Shown here: piece after piece, positions 37,161 to 47,543 of the stretch | Layout: every line of letters begins with the position of its first letter | How positions within the stretch are numbered: the first letter of the stretch is position 1 | NCBI RefSeq assembly: GCF_001936595.1 | Contig: NZ_MLBG01000020.1 | Coordinates: 1 to 47,729 of the forward strand | DNA: 47,729 nt | Source of the DNA: Desulfovibrio sp. DV | GTDB lineage: Bacteria > Desulfobacterota > Desulfovibrionia > Desulfovibrionales > Desulfovibrionaceae | Direction: 5' to 3' | Notes under the pieces: model-generated | Seen by the model: only the letters and a program-made list of their open reading frames with translations | Database searches by the model: none | Told to the model about the DNA's origin: nothing | Made by a program: the position numbers and the translations under genes

Positions 37161-39021
37161 GGCGCGCACACCCATTAAACAACCCGATTTTTTGCCCATG
37201 ACCCGGGCCGAGATGGACCGTCTTGGCTGGGACAGCCTGGATATCCTGCTGGTTTCCGGCGACGCCTATGTGGACCATCCGTCCTTTGGCGCGCCGCTAT
37301 TGGGCCGCTGGCTGGTCAGCCACGGCTACAAGACCGGCCTTATCACCCAACCCCGCTGGGAGCTTGGCCCCGATGATCCGGGCGATGTTGCCGCCATGGG
37401 CCGGCCGCGGCTTTTTGCCGGGGTCACGGCCGGGTCGCTCGACTCCATGCTGGCCCATTACACCGCCTTTCGCAAAAAGCGCTCCGACGACGCCTACACT
37501 CCGGGCGGCTTGGCCGGAGCCCGCCCCAACCGGGCCTGCATCGTCTACACCAACCTCGTGCGCCGGGCCTTTCCGGGCCTGCCTGTGGCCCTGGGCGGCA
37601 TCGAGGCGTCGCTTCGGCGGGTGAGCCAGTATGATTTCTGGTCCCAGTCCCTGCGTAAATCCATTCTTCTGGATGCCAAGGCCAGCGTGGTGCTTTACGG
37701 CATGGCCGAGCACTCCATCCTGGCCCTGGCCCAGGGGCTGGACCGGCTGGAGGAGGAGGGCGGCGAACTGGTCCATACCCTGGCCGCCATCCCTGGTGCG
37801 GCCTATGCCCGAAAAGCCGGCGACTACCCTGAGGACGCCCCGGCCGAGGCCGTCATCGAACTGCCCTCCCACGAGGCCATCCTGGCCGAACCGAAGCTCC
37901 TGCTCGCAGCCACCTTGGACAGTGAGCGCCATGTGCATCAAAACCGCCAGACTGCGGTGCAGCGGGTGGGCGAGCGCATGGTGGTGCTGACCCCGCCCGG
38001 CCAGGGCCTTGACGGCAAGGGGCTTGACGCGCTCTATGCCCTGCCGTTTACCAAAGAGCCGCATCCCTCCTACAGCCAGCCCATCCCGGCGGCGGCCATG
38101 ATCCGGGGGAGCCTTAACATCCACCGGGGCTGCGCCGGCGGCTGCTCCTTTTGCACCCTGGCCCTGCACCAGGGCCGGGCCATCCGGTCGCGCAGCCGGG
38201 GTTCTGTCCTGGCCGAGGCGGCCCGGTTGGCCGGGGTCCGGGGCTTTGACGGCAGTGTGAGCGACGTGGGCGGCCCAAGCGCCAACATGTGGGGCGGGCG
38301 CTGCACCGGCGATGGGGCTGCCTGCCGCCGGCCAAGCTGCCTGACTCCCAAGATCTGCAAACATTTTGCGGTGGACCAGGGGGCCTTTGTGGATTTGCTG
38401 GAAGCCGTGGCCGCCGTGCCCGGGGTGCGCCATGTGCGGGTGGCCAGCGGCTGGCGCATGGACCTCGGGCTGGCCGACGAAAAGGCCCTGGCCCGTATGG
38501 TCCGGGATTTTACCGGTGGACAGGCCAAGGTGGCCCCGGAACACAAAAACGACCGGGTGCTTCGGCTGATGCGCAAGCCGCCGTTTGCCGTATTTGAGCG
38601 GTTTCTCGAGCTTTTTGCCCGGGAATCCGACCGGGCCGGCAAGGAACAGTATGTCGTACCCTACCTCATGAGCGCCTTTCCGGGATGCACCGTGGCCGAC
38701 ATGCAGGAGATGGCCGCCTGGTTCACCGGCCGGGGCTGGAAGCCCAATCAGGTCCAGTGCTTCATTCCTCTGCCCGGGACAGCGGCGGCGGCCATGTATT
38801 TTGCCGGAATCGACCTGGAGGGCAAACCGCTCCATGTGGCGGATTCCGATGCCGAGCGACTGCGCCAGCACGCTGTTTTAAGCGGCGAACGCGACAAGCG
38901 CCCGGGCCACAAGCCGGGTGCGCCCTTCCGTCCGGCCGGCGGCCGGCCCGGCCCCAAGCCCGGCTTCAAGCCTGGCCAGGGGCGACCCCGGAGTGGCGGC
39001 CGGAAGGAACCGAACCGCTAA
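37159..39021 (+). CDS. YgiQ-family radical SAM protein
   Basis: A 620-aa protein of the YgiQ family, whose function is not firmly established. The N-terminus (FLPMTRAEMDRLGWDSLDIL, then VSGDAYVDHPSFG) is the diagnostic family block. The radical-SAM cysteines are C325, C329 and C332 (CAGGCSFC). A further cysteine set, GDGAACRRPSCLTPKICKHF near residue 385, is also typical. The end is a Lys/Arg/Pro/Gly-rich disordered tail. The start codon at 37159 lacks a Shine-Dalgarno. The alternative Met at 37198 also lacks one. Confidence 0.92.
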   Translation: MARTPIKQPDFLPMTRAEMDRLGWDSLDILLVSGDAYVDHPSFGAPLLGRWLVSHGYKTGLITQPRWELGPDDPGDVAAMGRPRLFAGVTAGSLDSMLAHYTAFRKKRSDDAYTPGGLAGARPNRACIVYTNLVRRAFPGLPVALGGIEASLRRVSQYDFWSQSLRKSILLDAKASVVLYGMAEHSILALAQGLDRLEEEGGELVHTLAAIPGAAYARKAGDYPEDAPAEAVIELPSHEAILAEPKLLLAATLDSERHVHQNRQTAVQRVGERMVVLTPPGQGLDGKGLDALYALPFTKEPHPSYSQPIPAAAMIRGSLNIHRGCAGGCSFCTLALHQGRAIRSRSRGSVLAEAARLAGVRGFDGSVSDVGGPSANMWGGRCTGDGAACRRPSCLTPKICKHFAVDQGAFVDLLEAVAAVPGVRHVRVASGWRMDLGLADEKALARMVRDFTGGQAKVAPEHKNDRVLRLMRKPPFAVFERFLELFARESDRAGKEQYVVPYLMSAFPGCTVADMQEMAAWFTGRGWKPNQVQCFIPLPGTAAAAMYFAGIDLEGKPLHVADSDAERLRQHAVLSGERDKRPGHKPGAPFRPAGGRPGPKPGFKPGQGRPRSGGRKEPNR

Positions 39022-39093
39022 TACCGTGGCCCGGCCGGCCGGATGCGCCCATGCCGACCCGGCCATGGCCTCCACCCCCGGCCCCAACATGCA

Positions 39094-39169
39094 ACTGCCG
39101 GCCGGCGGCTCCCTCCCCGTTTCGGGGCTTGCCCGTGTTTCGGGCAAGGGGGAGCCGTCGGCCGGCAGT
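39094..39169. repeat. Three-way-junction palindromic element between convergent genes
   Basis: The outer 20-bp stem (39094-39113 with 39150-39169) has a single G-T wobble. It encloses two abutting hairpins: CCCCG-TTT-CGGGG (39115-39127) and CTTGCCCG-TGTTT-CGGGCAAG (39128-39148). Almost every base is paired. It could be a bidirectional terminator, a REP/BIME-like mobile palindrome or a structured RNA. There is no T-tract. Confidence 0.8.
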
Positions 39170-39202
39170 GTCGTTGGCGACGTCTTGCGCCGCCGGTTGG
39201 CG

Positions 39203-39859
39203 CTATTCCCAGTTGGCCAGGGCGGCGTTGTCCGGGTGGGCCTCGCGTAGCCGGCGCAGTTCTTCGGCCAGCCGGCGGCGCTGTTCCAGTCGGGTCAGCT
39301 CTTCCAGCAGGACGATGTCCGGACCGACGTCGCCCGGGGCGGCAGTCTTGCGCAATTGGGCCACCTGCCCTTCGACTTCGGCCAGTTGGGCGCGTTCATC
39401 GTCGCTGAGCGTCCTGTCTTCGGGCAGGGTGACCTCACGGGTCTTGACCTGGGCTGTGGCCTGTTCGCCGCCCTGGGTCAGGATGGACGACGCCTCGCCG
39501 CCGGCCGGCTTGGCCCGAAGCGGCAGCTTTTCCACCACCGGCGGAATGGTGCTGTCCGGGCTTTGGCCACCCTCGGAAGTGATGAGGATGGTGGCCGGCC
39601 CCGTCCAGGCTTCGCGCTGGCCCTTTTGCAGAAAGGCCAGCTGCACCTCGGCTCCGCGTCCCAGTTCCAGGCGTTCGCCTTCGCGCAGGCGGGTGAAGAG
39701 TTCCAGGGGTTTTTTAGGACCGTCGGTTCCGGACAGCGTCACCGGGCCACCAACCGACGAGACGAGGCAGACCAGACGGGGGGCATCGGCCCAGGCTGTC
39801 GCGCCCAGAAAGAATGCTGCAAGCAACAGGGAAAATGAGAAGGCGATAGCGCGACGCAT
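39203..39859 (-). CDS. Secreted FecR-like protein
   Basis: A 218-aa protein with a signal peptide (MRRAIAFSFSLLLAAFFLGA, cleavage near AWADA). It has a FecR-type beta domain (about 30-95, GPVTLSGTDGPKKPLELFTR then LREGERLELGRGAEVQLAF) and a long charged C-terminal helix (ELTRLEQRRRLAEELRRLRE). It follows the CHASE2 cyclase by 16 bp on the same strand. Such pairing is common and suggests that the secreted protein modulates the periplasmic CHASE2 sensor. AAAGGAG lies 6 nt before the ATG at 39859. Confidence 0.75.
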   Translation of the reverse strand: MRRAIAFSFSLLLAAFFLGATAWADAPRLVCLVSSVGGPVTLSGTDGPKKPLELFTRLREGERLELGRGAEVQLAFLQKGQREAWTGPATILITSEGGQSPDSTIPPVVEKLPLRAKPAGGEASSILTQGGEQATAQVKTREVTLPEDRTLSDDERAQLAEVEGQVAQLRKTAAPGDVGPDIVLLEELTRLEQRRRLAEELRRLREAHPDNAALANWE

Positions 39860-39875
39860 GACTGCTCCTTTCGTA

Positions 39876-41720
39876 TTATTCGTGCGCCAGCCCCAGAATT
39901 TCCAGGGCCGGCACGGGTTCACTCTTGCCTTTGACATGGGCCAGTTCCTTGCGTCCGGTCACCACGCCCGGCCCGGCCATATCCACCACGGTCTGGCTGG
40001 CCACCACCGGACAGCCCATTTCCTTGGTGAAGCCCTCCAGGCGCGAGGCCGTGTTGACCGTGTCGCCGATAACCGTGAAATCGAGCCGCTGCTTGGAGCC
40101 GATGTTGCCGACAACAGCCGGGCCGCTGTGCAGGCCGACGCCAATACGAAACCGCCACTGCCCAAGCTGGGGAAAGCGGTTTTGCATCCAGTCCTCAAAC
40201 TCCCGTGAAGCAGTAACCATGCCAAGGGCGGTGGCAAGGGCTTGATAGGCATGTCTGGGATCGGCCAGGGGGGCGCCGAACACAGCCATGACCGCATCAC
40301 CGATAAATTTGTCGATCATGCCGCCGTTGGCCAGGATGATGTCGCAGACCTTGGAAAAATAGACGTTTAAAAGTTCCACCACCTCCTCGGCCGAGAGTTT
40401 TTCACTTAATGTCGTGAAATCGCGGATATCCGAGAATAAGATGGTGACCGTGGCCAGGGAGCCGCCGGGCGCGGGCGGCTTGCCGCTGGCCAGGATGGCG
40501 GCAATGGCCGATTCTGACACATACTTGCCAAAGGCGTGGCGGATATGGGCTTTTTCCCGTTCGCCGCGGGTTAAGCGCACGGCATTGGCTCCGGCCCAGA
40601 TGGCGACCAGACCAAGGTCGAGCCCGGCCAGGGGCAGGAGCAGGCCCCGGAGAAAGAGGGCATAGCCCAGGCCAAAGGCGGCAAGGCCCAGGCCGCCGCC
40701 GGCCAGGGCCGAGCGGCCGGGACCCAGCCGGGCGCAGGCCAGGGAACAGGCGGCCAGAAACGGCAGCCAGGCCGCCGAGGCTGCTCCCCGGCCCACCGGC
40801 GACAGGCTGCGGCCGGCCAGCATGGCCTCGATGATGTTGGCGTGGATCTCCGGGCCGGGCATGAATTCCTTGGGCGCGCCGAAAAGCGGCAGGGAATAGG
40901 GCGAGGCCAGCCGGTCATGCGCGCCGTGGATGTCGATGCCGAGAATGACGATCTTGCCGGCCAGGGCCTGGACCTGCGGATCGCTTAAGGCATCCGGGGC
41001 CAGCAGCCGGGCAAAGCTCACATGGGCAAAGGTGCCGGGCGGGCCGGCATAGGGAATGGGCCGGGGGGAGAGTGCCTTGCGGTCGTCCAAGCCGGCCAGT
41101 CCCGGGGCGTCCGGGGCGGCTTTCTTCGCCAGGGCCGCGGCAAAGGACAGCCGTGGTTCGCCCTCGCCGTACAGCGCCGGGGCAAAACGGCGCACCACGC
41201 CGTCGCGGTCAAGCGGCACGTTGGTCAGGCCCAGGTCGGCCTCGTGTCCGGGCAGGGCGAGCAGATAGTCCGTGGCCGGCAGGCTAAAGGATGCCTCGCC
41301 GGATTCGGTGGACACGCTGGCGGCCAGGATGACCTTGCCCTTGGCCAGCTCCAGCATGAATTCCCGGTCAAAATCGCGGCTGGTGTCGGCCCCGATAATG
41401 TCCATCCAGGTGACCGGGCTTAAGGCCGGCTGGATGTCCATACCGACAGCCACGGCCCCGACCTGGCGCAGGCGGGCCAGGATCTTGGCGTAAAGCGGCC
41501 CCCAGAAGACCAGCGGACGGTCGGGCTCGGCGGCCAGGGCCTCGTCGTCGAGAAGGGCCACAGCCACGCGGGCCGGTTCATGGCGTTTGCCGGCCAGGAC
41601 GTGCCACAAGTCCGAGGTCCAGGCGTCCACGCGCCGGGCCGGCTCCAGGGAACTGGTGAAAAGCCCGGCGACCAGGGCGGCCAGGGTCAGACAGGTGTAG
41701 AAGATGGGCTTGAAGTGCAT
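39876..41720 (-). CDS. CHASE2-domain adenylate/guanylate cyclase
   Basis: A 614-aa membrane class III nucleotide cyclase. An N-terminal TM (residues 5-24) leads to a periplasmic CHASE2 domain (about 30-325, with PLVFWGPLYAKILARLRQVG and KIVILGIDIHGAHDR). Three closely spaced TMs (about 335-410) follow, then the catalytic domain. Metal-binding Asp residues are in ILFSDIRDFT (about 427-436) and the second metal/substrate segment is MIDKFIGDAVMAVFGAP. The transition-state Asn/Arg are in GDTVNTASRLE. All key residues appear intact. The Lys in DKFIGD favours ATP as substrate. The start at 41720 lacks a clear ribosome site, but an N-terminal extension upstream is unlike the family. Confidence 0.9.
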   Translation of the reverse strand: MHFKPIFYTCLTLAALVAGLFTSSLEPARRVDAWTSDLWHVLAGKRHEPARVAVALLDDEALAAEPDRPLVFWGPLYAKILARLRQVGAVAVGMDIQPALSPVTWMDIIGADTSRDFDREFMLELAKGKVILAASVSTESGEASFSLPATDYLLALPGHEADLGLTNVPLDRDGVVRRFAPALYGEGEPRLSFAAALAKKAAPDAPGLAGLDDRKALSPRPIPYAGPPGTFAHVSFARLLAPDALSDPQVQALAGKIVILGIDIHGAHDRLASPYSLPLFGAPKEFMPGPEIHANIIEAMLAGRSLSPVGRGAASAAWLPFLAACSLACARLGPGRSALAGGGLGLAAFGLGYALFLRGLLLPLAGLDLGLVAIWAGANAVRLTRGEREKAHIRHAFGKYVSESAIAAILASGKPPAPGGSLATVTILFSDIRDFTTLSEKLSAEEVVELLNVYFSKVCDIILANGGMIDKFIGDAVMAVFGAPLADPRHAYQALATALGMVTASREFEDWMQNRFPQLGQWRFRIGVGLHSGPAVVGNIGSKQRLDFTVIGDTVNTASRLEGFTKEMGCPVVASQTVVDMAGPGVVTGRKELAHVKGKSEPVPALEILGLAHE

Positions 41721-41957
41721 GGAGTTGGCTGGATAGGCTGGAAGATTGCGGTGTTGGGCGGAAGTGGTTCCATGGGCGACCGAGCCAGTATCCCGCACTC
41801 GGCCGGCGGCGTCCACGCAAATCTGGGCAGATTTGCGGCTGCGGCGGATACGCTCCGGCACACTTCGGTATTGCCGGGCCGGTAAAAGAGCGTAGAAGGG
41901 ATGGTATCGTCCCGTCAGCTGCGGCGGACGTTTCACCCGCAACCAAGGGGGCTTCCC

Positions 41958-42101
41958 ATGATGCTCAACATGCAGATGCAACCGATTATCGCGCTTATTG
42001 CCGGCATCCTGATCCTGGTTATACCGCGCCTGCTCAACCTGATCGTGGCCATTTATCTCATCGCCATCGGGATACTCGGGCTGGTGGGCGGACGCTTGTA
42101 A
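41958..42101 (+). CDS. DUF3096-type small membrane protein
   Basis: A 47-aa hydrophobic protein (MMLNMQMQPIIALIAGILIL, then VIPRLLNLIVAIYLIAIGIL), the pattern I remember for DUF3096: two membrane helices joined by a short PRLLN turn. AAGGGGG lies upstream of two adjacent ATGs (41958 and 41961), so either may be used. The function is unknown. It is divergent from the cyclase gene. Confidence 0.7.
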   Translation: MMLNMQMQPIIALIAGILILVIPRLLNLIVAIYLIAIGILGLVGGRL

Positions 42102-42138
42102 CCGTGCCGCAACTGCCGGACGTCATTCGTCGGATCGC

Positions 42139-42177
42139 AACCGCCGGCCCGGGATGAAGACGCCCGGGCCGGCGGTT
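42139..42177 (+). terminator. Hairpin after the DUF3096 gene
   Basis: A 15-bp perfect stem (42139-42153 with 42163-42177), loop ATGAAGACG. It begins 37 bp after the stop codon. There is no T-tract. Confidence 0.55.
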
Positions 42178-42291
42178 GTCCGGGAATGGCTGGCGGGGAA
42201 TGCCGGAAACGGCCAGGAGCAGGAGCCTTCGTCCCCGACCTGCCCGATTGCCTGTCCCGGGACGCAGCATTGAAAAATGCAAGTAGCCGGA

Positions 42292-44097
42292 TTATTTCCC
42301 GTGTGTCGCAATGACACGGGATTCCATGACTTGATTGACGATTGCCAACAGGGAATCCTGATCCATCGGTTTGGCGATGTATGCATCCATCCCGGCCGCC
42401 AGAAATTTCTCCCTGTCGCCCGTCATGGCATAGGCAGTCATGGCAATAATCGGAATCCGGGACTTGTGGTGCAGTGAGGCAGACTCCCGGATGGTCTTTG
42501 TCGCTTCGACGCCGTCCATCCTGGGCATCTGGATGTCCATGAGTATGAGGTCAATCTCCTGCTCGCTGAGACGTTGCAGGGCTTCCTGGCCATCCCTCGC
42601 CATGACGACAGTGTGTCCAAACTTTTCAAGGATCCGCCTGCCTGTCAGGAGACTGACTGCGTCGTCTTCCGCAAAGAGTATTCGCAAAGAAAGTGGTTCG
42701 CCGGAGTGGTTTTTTGCAGGGGGGACAGGCTCCAGGGGTAACCCTTCCGGGACTTTGAAAGGTAAGGTGAGATAGAATGTTGTGCCCCTGCCCACTGTGC
42801 TGTCAATGGTAATCGTTCCACCCAATAATTCCATGAGCCGGCGGACAATGGAAAGGCCGAGTCCTGCCCCCTGGAAGCGACGGGTGTACGAATCTTCCGC
42901 CTGGACAAAGGGTTCAAAGATTCGCTTGAGGTTTTCATCGGAAATGCCGATGCCGGTATCGCTCACCGTCACCAACACACGGACGACGGAGCCTTTTGCA
43001 ACAGGCAATACAGTGGTGTTTACGTTGACTTCCCCGGCATCCGTAAATTTTATGGAATTTCCGACAAGATTGAACAGGATTTGTCGCAAACGCGCTTCAT
43101 CCCCGATGAGTGTCAGAGATGAACCTGTGTCGTGACTGAATTTGAGTTGGATTCCTTTTTTCTGTGCCTCGACAGAAAAAATATCCAGTATGGATTTTTT
43201 CGTCTTGTAGACATCAAATTCCGTCTCGACAATGTGCATTCGGCCAGCTTCAATCTTTGAGATGTCGAGGATGTCGCTCAGCAATCTGGTCAAGCGCTTG
43301 GTGGATTGAATGCCATTGACGATATACTCTTTTTGTTCTTCTGTTGGACTCGTCGTGTTCAGCAATTGGAGCATACCCAATATGCCGTTGAGCGGGGTGC
43401 GGACCTCATGGCTCATGTTGGCCAGGAATTCCGATTTGGTGCGGTTTGCCAGTTCGGTTTTTTCTTTGCTTCTCTCAAGCATCTCGATCAATTGGCTCTT
43501 TTCGACCATGGCTCGGGCCAGTTTGATGTTCCCGTAGCTGAGTTTGGCGATCAGGTCCGCGAGATGCGAATAAAAGTGCATCACATTGTCCAGGGTCTCA
43601 CGGCTCCAGCGCGGAACACGATCCAGGGCTGCAAGGTACGCATCCTCATCAAACCCATAGAGGCGGGCCTGATCCTGAAAGAGTTTTCTGTCCGGTTCCT
43701 CGTCTTTGAATAAAAACTGCCCCATAAACAGGTTGCCCATGTGCCTTCCCCCGATAATCAGGGGAGTGGCCACATCCCACATGTTGTTTTGGCAGTGGTA
43801 CAATTTGAATTTTCCAGGCTCCACCCCTTGTGTAAGGAGCGTATCGCTCTCCCGACAGCGTTTGGCTGTTTCCGGGTGGACCCTGTGAAACCGAAGGCAG
43901 ATGTCTTGCCAGCCTGCCGCGACAAGGACCGTTCCTTTCAGATCGAGAATGGCGAAAACCATGCCAGTCAATTTCTGGAAATGATCCATCAATAACTGGA
44001 GTGCATGAATGTCAACAATGTCTTGGAGTTCAAGCGTTCCAACGCCTTCGTCAGGATCAAGCACCGTGTCGATTTGAGAGTGATCCCGGCTACCCAT
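42292..44097 (-). CDS. PocR-domain hybrid sensor histidine kinase/response regulator
   Basis: A 601-aa cytoplasmic hybrid kinase. The PocR sensory domain spans about 30-175 (MDHFQKLTGMVFAILDLKGT, then CRESDTLL and LYHCQNNMWDVATPLIIGG). A linker helix leads to HisKA with FLANMSHEVRTPLNGILG (His near 226). The HATPase_c boxes are LVGNSIKFTD, DTGIGISDE and GAGLGLSIV. A C-terminal receiver has acidic residues AEDDA and phospho-acceptor D near 518 (LILMDIQMPRMDG). GAGGAG lies 6 nt before the ATG. No output domain, so it must phosphorelay to another protein. Its DNA is less G/C-biased at third positions than its neighbours, a sign of possible transfer. Confidence 0.92.
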   Translation of the reverse strand: MGSRDHSQIDTVLDPDEGVGTLELQDIVDIHALQLLMDHFQKLTGMVFAILDLKGTVLVAAGWQDICLRFHRVHPETAKRCRESDTLLTQGVEPGKFKLYHCQNNMWDVATPLIIGGRHMGNLFMGQFLFKDEEPDRKLFQDQARLYGFDEDAYLAALDRVPRWSRETLDNVMHFYSHLADLIAKLSYGNIKLARAMVEKSQLIEMLERSKEKTELANRTKSEFLANMSHEVRTPLNGILGMLQLLNTTSPTEEQKEYIVNGIQSTKRLTRLLSDILDISKIEAGRMHIVETEFDVYKTKKSILDIFSVEAQKKGIQLKFSHDTGSSLTLIGDEARLRQILFNLVGNSIKFTDAGEVNVNTTVLPVAKGSVVRVLVTVSDTGIGISDENLKRIFEPFVQAEDSYTRRFQGAGLGLSIVRRLMELLGGTITIDSTVGRGTTFYLTLPFKVPEGLPLEPVPPAKNHSGEPLSLRILFAEDDAVSLLTGRRILEKFGHTVVMARDGQEALQRLSEQEIDLILMDIQMPRMDGVEATKTIRESASLHHKSRIPIIAMTAYAMTGDREKFLAAGMDAYIAKPMDQDSLLAIVNQVMESRVIATHGK

Positions 44098-44258
44098 GAC
44101 GATCTCCTCAGGCTAAAAGGCCAGGATACACCACTACATCTTCCAATCAGAGTTGGCAACGCCGAAGGGCCAATGAGCCGATTGAACCTGCTTTATGCAT
44201 TCTGTGATACGTGTTTCATGAACTGCCTGTTGTTGCTGCCTTGTCCGCTGTCAAATAC

Positions 44259-44299
44259 AAACCGCCGACCGCGGGACAAAATCCCGGGGTCGGCGGTTT
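44259..44299 (-). terminator. Terminator of acs
   Basis: An 18-bp stem with one mismatch (44259-44276 with 44282-44299). On the minus strand it ends in TTTGTATTTG. It is 24 bp past the acs stop and could also act on the other strand. Confidence 0.8.
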
Positions 44300-44322
44300 C
44301 TCATGCTTGGCTGCTTTTTCGG

Positions 44323-46308
<1,986 letters not shown>

Positions 46309-46438
46309 GAATTCCCCCCGTGTTTGGGATTATGCGTCGCGTCTGGCGGACCATGCCGGGAAAGGGGCCGGCCCGGCCAGCGATATTCGGCCAGTGGCTG
46401 CAACAACGTGATAATCGTATTGGCCTGAAGATTAAAGA

Positions 46439-46471
46439 CCGTTTACCGAGAAATCGACGCCGTTTACCGAG
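46439..46471. promoter_or_regulatory. Two direct repeats CCGTTTACCGAG upstream of acs
   Basis: Identical 12-mers at 46439-46450 and 46460-46471, spaced 21 bp start to start (two DNA turns), about 130 bp before the acs ATG. This arrangement suits tandem activator binding on one face of the DNA. A third partial copy (TTTACCG-like GGGTAAAAC, inverted) follows. Confidence 0.45.
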
Positions 46472-46555
46472 GGGTAAAACAGGCATCAGCGTGGGCGGGG
46501 GTGGCGAAGCAGGAGGCGGCCTGGGCCGGGCCGGCGACAACCCGCCACCGGAAAA

Positions 46556-46584
46556 CGAAAAGCCGGCGCTGGGCCGGCTTTTCG
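46556..46584 (-). terminator. Intrinsic terminator of the zinc-ribbon gene
   Basis: A perfect 12-bp stem (CGAAAAGCCGGC at 46556-46567 with 46573-46584), loop GCTGG. A/T-rich outer pairs on both sides make it bidirectional. Confidence 0.7.
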
Positions 46585-46609
46585 TCAAATGCAATCTTAT
46601 CCCTGTTGC

Positions 46610-46640
46610 GGGGGCCGGGGGCTACTCTCCCCCGGCCCCC
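46610..46640. repeat. GC-rich hairpin
   Basis: A perfect 12-bp stem (GGGGGCCGGGGG at 46610-46621 with 46629-46640), loop CTACTCT. It lies in the same gap as the terminator and has no T-tract. Confidence 0.6.
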
Positions 46641-46708
46641 GGAGCAACTTTCGCGTCTCGACTTGGCGAGGCACCCGGGCAAATCAAATTTCCCCCAGGT
46701 GGGATTGC

Positions 46709-46725
46709 AAAGGGCTCAGCCCTTT
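46709..46725. repeat. Palindrome AAAGGGCTCAGCCCTTT with GGCCGCCGGAGG flank
   Basis: A 17-bp palindrome with the adjacent GGCCGCCGGAGG resembles an intergenic repeat I remember from Desulfovibrio genomes. There is only one copy in this window, so its repetitive nature cannot be shown here. Confidence 0.35.
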
Positions 46726-46763
46726 GGCCGCCGGAGGCATTCTTTCTCTTTCCCCCACGGGCC

Positions 46764-47525
46764 CTATTCGGCCGCAGCCTCGGCCCCGTCTTCGTTGGCT
46801 TTGGCCTCGGATTCGATGTGCTCGCTCCAGTAGATGAGTCGCTGGCAGTTGGGGCAGCTTAAAATCTGGATGCCCTTTTGCAGCTCGATAAAGGCCTGGG
46901 GCGGAATGGCGATGTGGCAGCCGGAGCAGATGCCGGCGTGAACCGGCACGATGACCGGGTTTTTCAGGCGCGAACGGATGAATTCGTAGCGCTGCAGGAT
47001 GGGCTTGGGAACGGCCTGGCCGGCTTCGGAGCGGCGCAGCTTCAGTTCGCCCAGCCGGGCTTCGGCCTGCTTGATGCGGTCATCCAGGCTCTGGCGGGCG
47101 ACGGTCAGTTCGCTGTCGAGTTCCTTGGCCTGGCCGTCGATTTCGGCCAGCTCGCCGTTTTGGCGGGACAATTCCTCAGACACCGTGATCTTTTCTTCCT
47201 CACGGCCGCGGTTCTGCTTTTCCAGATTGTCCATCTCACGCATCATGGCGTGGTATTCTTTCTGGTTGCCCACCTGCATCATCTTGCTTTTGCTCTTTTT
47301 GAGCCGCACGGAGTCGCTTTCGATTTCCGAGTCCAACCGCTTTTGCTGGTCGGTTAAATACTTGAGTTTGTCGCGAACGACTTCGGCATTGTCCTCGATG
47401 TCCTGGCGACGCTTTTCAAGTTCGGTGATCTGCTGGGGAGCCCGCTTGAGTTCATCCTGCAGCAGGACGATTTCGTCGTCGACTTTTTGCAGGACCACGA
47501 GCTGTTCAATCTGTTTCAAATACAT
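46764..47525 (-). CDS. Coiled-coil C4 zinc-ribbon protein (zf-RING_7/DUF164 type)
   Basis: A 253-aa protein. Residues 1-175 form a long charged coiled coil (LQDELKRAPQQITELEKRRQ and so on). The C-terminal zinc ribbon has cysteines in CSGCH near 199-202 and CPNCQ near 221-224. The sequence ends in an acidic, alanine-rich tail. Members often sit beside a Nif3-like gene, as here. A chlamydial homologue (CdsZ) was linked to type III secretion, but the general role is unclear. The gene follows the Nif3-like gene by 18 bp on the same strand, so the two are probably one operon. Confidence 0.88.
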   Translation of the reverse strand: MYLKQIEQLVVLQKVDDEIVLLQDELKRAPQQITELEKRRQDIEDNAEVVRDKLKYLTDQQKRLDSEIESDSVRLKKSKSKMMQVGNQKEYHAMMREMDNLEKQNRGREEEKITVSEELSRQNGELAEIDGQAKELDSELTVARQSLDDRIKQAEARLGELKLRRSEAGQAVPKPILQRYEFIRSRLKNPVIVPVHAGICSGCHIAIPPQAFIELQKGIQILSCPNCQRLIYWSEHIESEAKANEDGAEAAAE

Positions 47526-47543
47526 GACTGTCTCTCCGAGTGG

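Larger units (their letters stand above)
46309..46763. other. Intergenic region between acs and the zinc-ribbon gene
   Basis: 455 bp. It contains the paired repeats at 46439-46471, a terminator at 46556-46584, a second hairpin at 46610-46640 and a palindrome at 46709-46725. No gene is supported. Confidence 0.6.
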
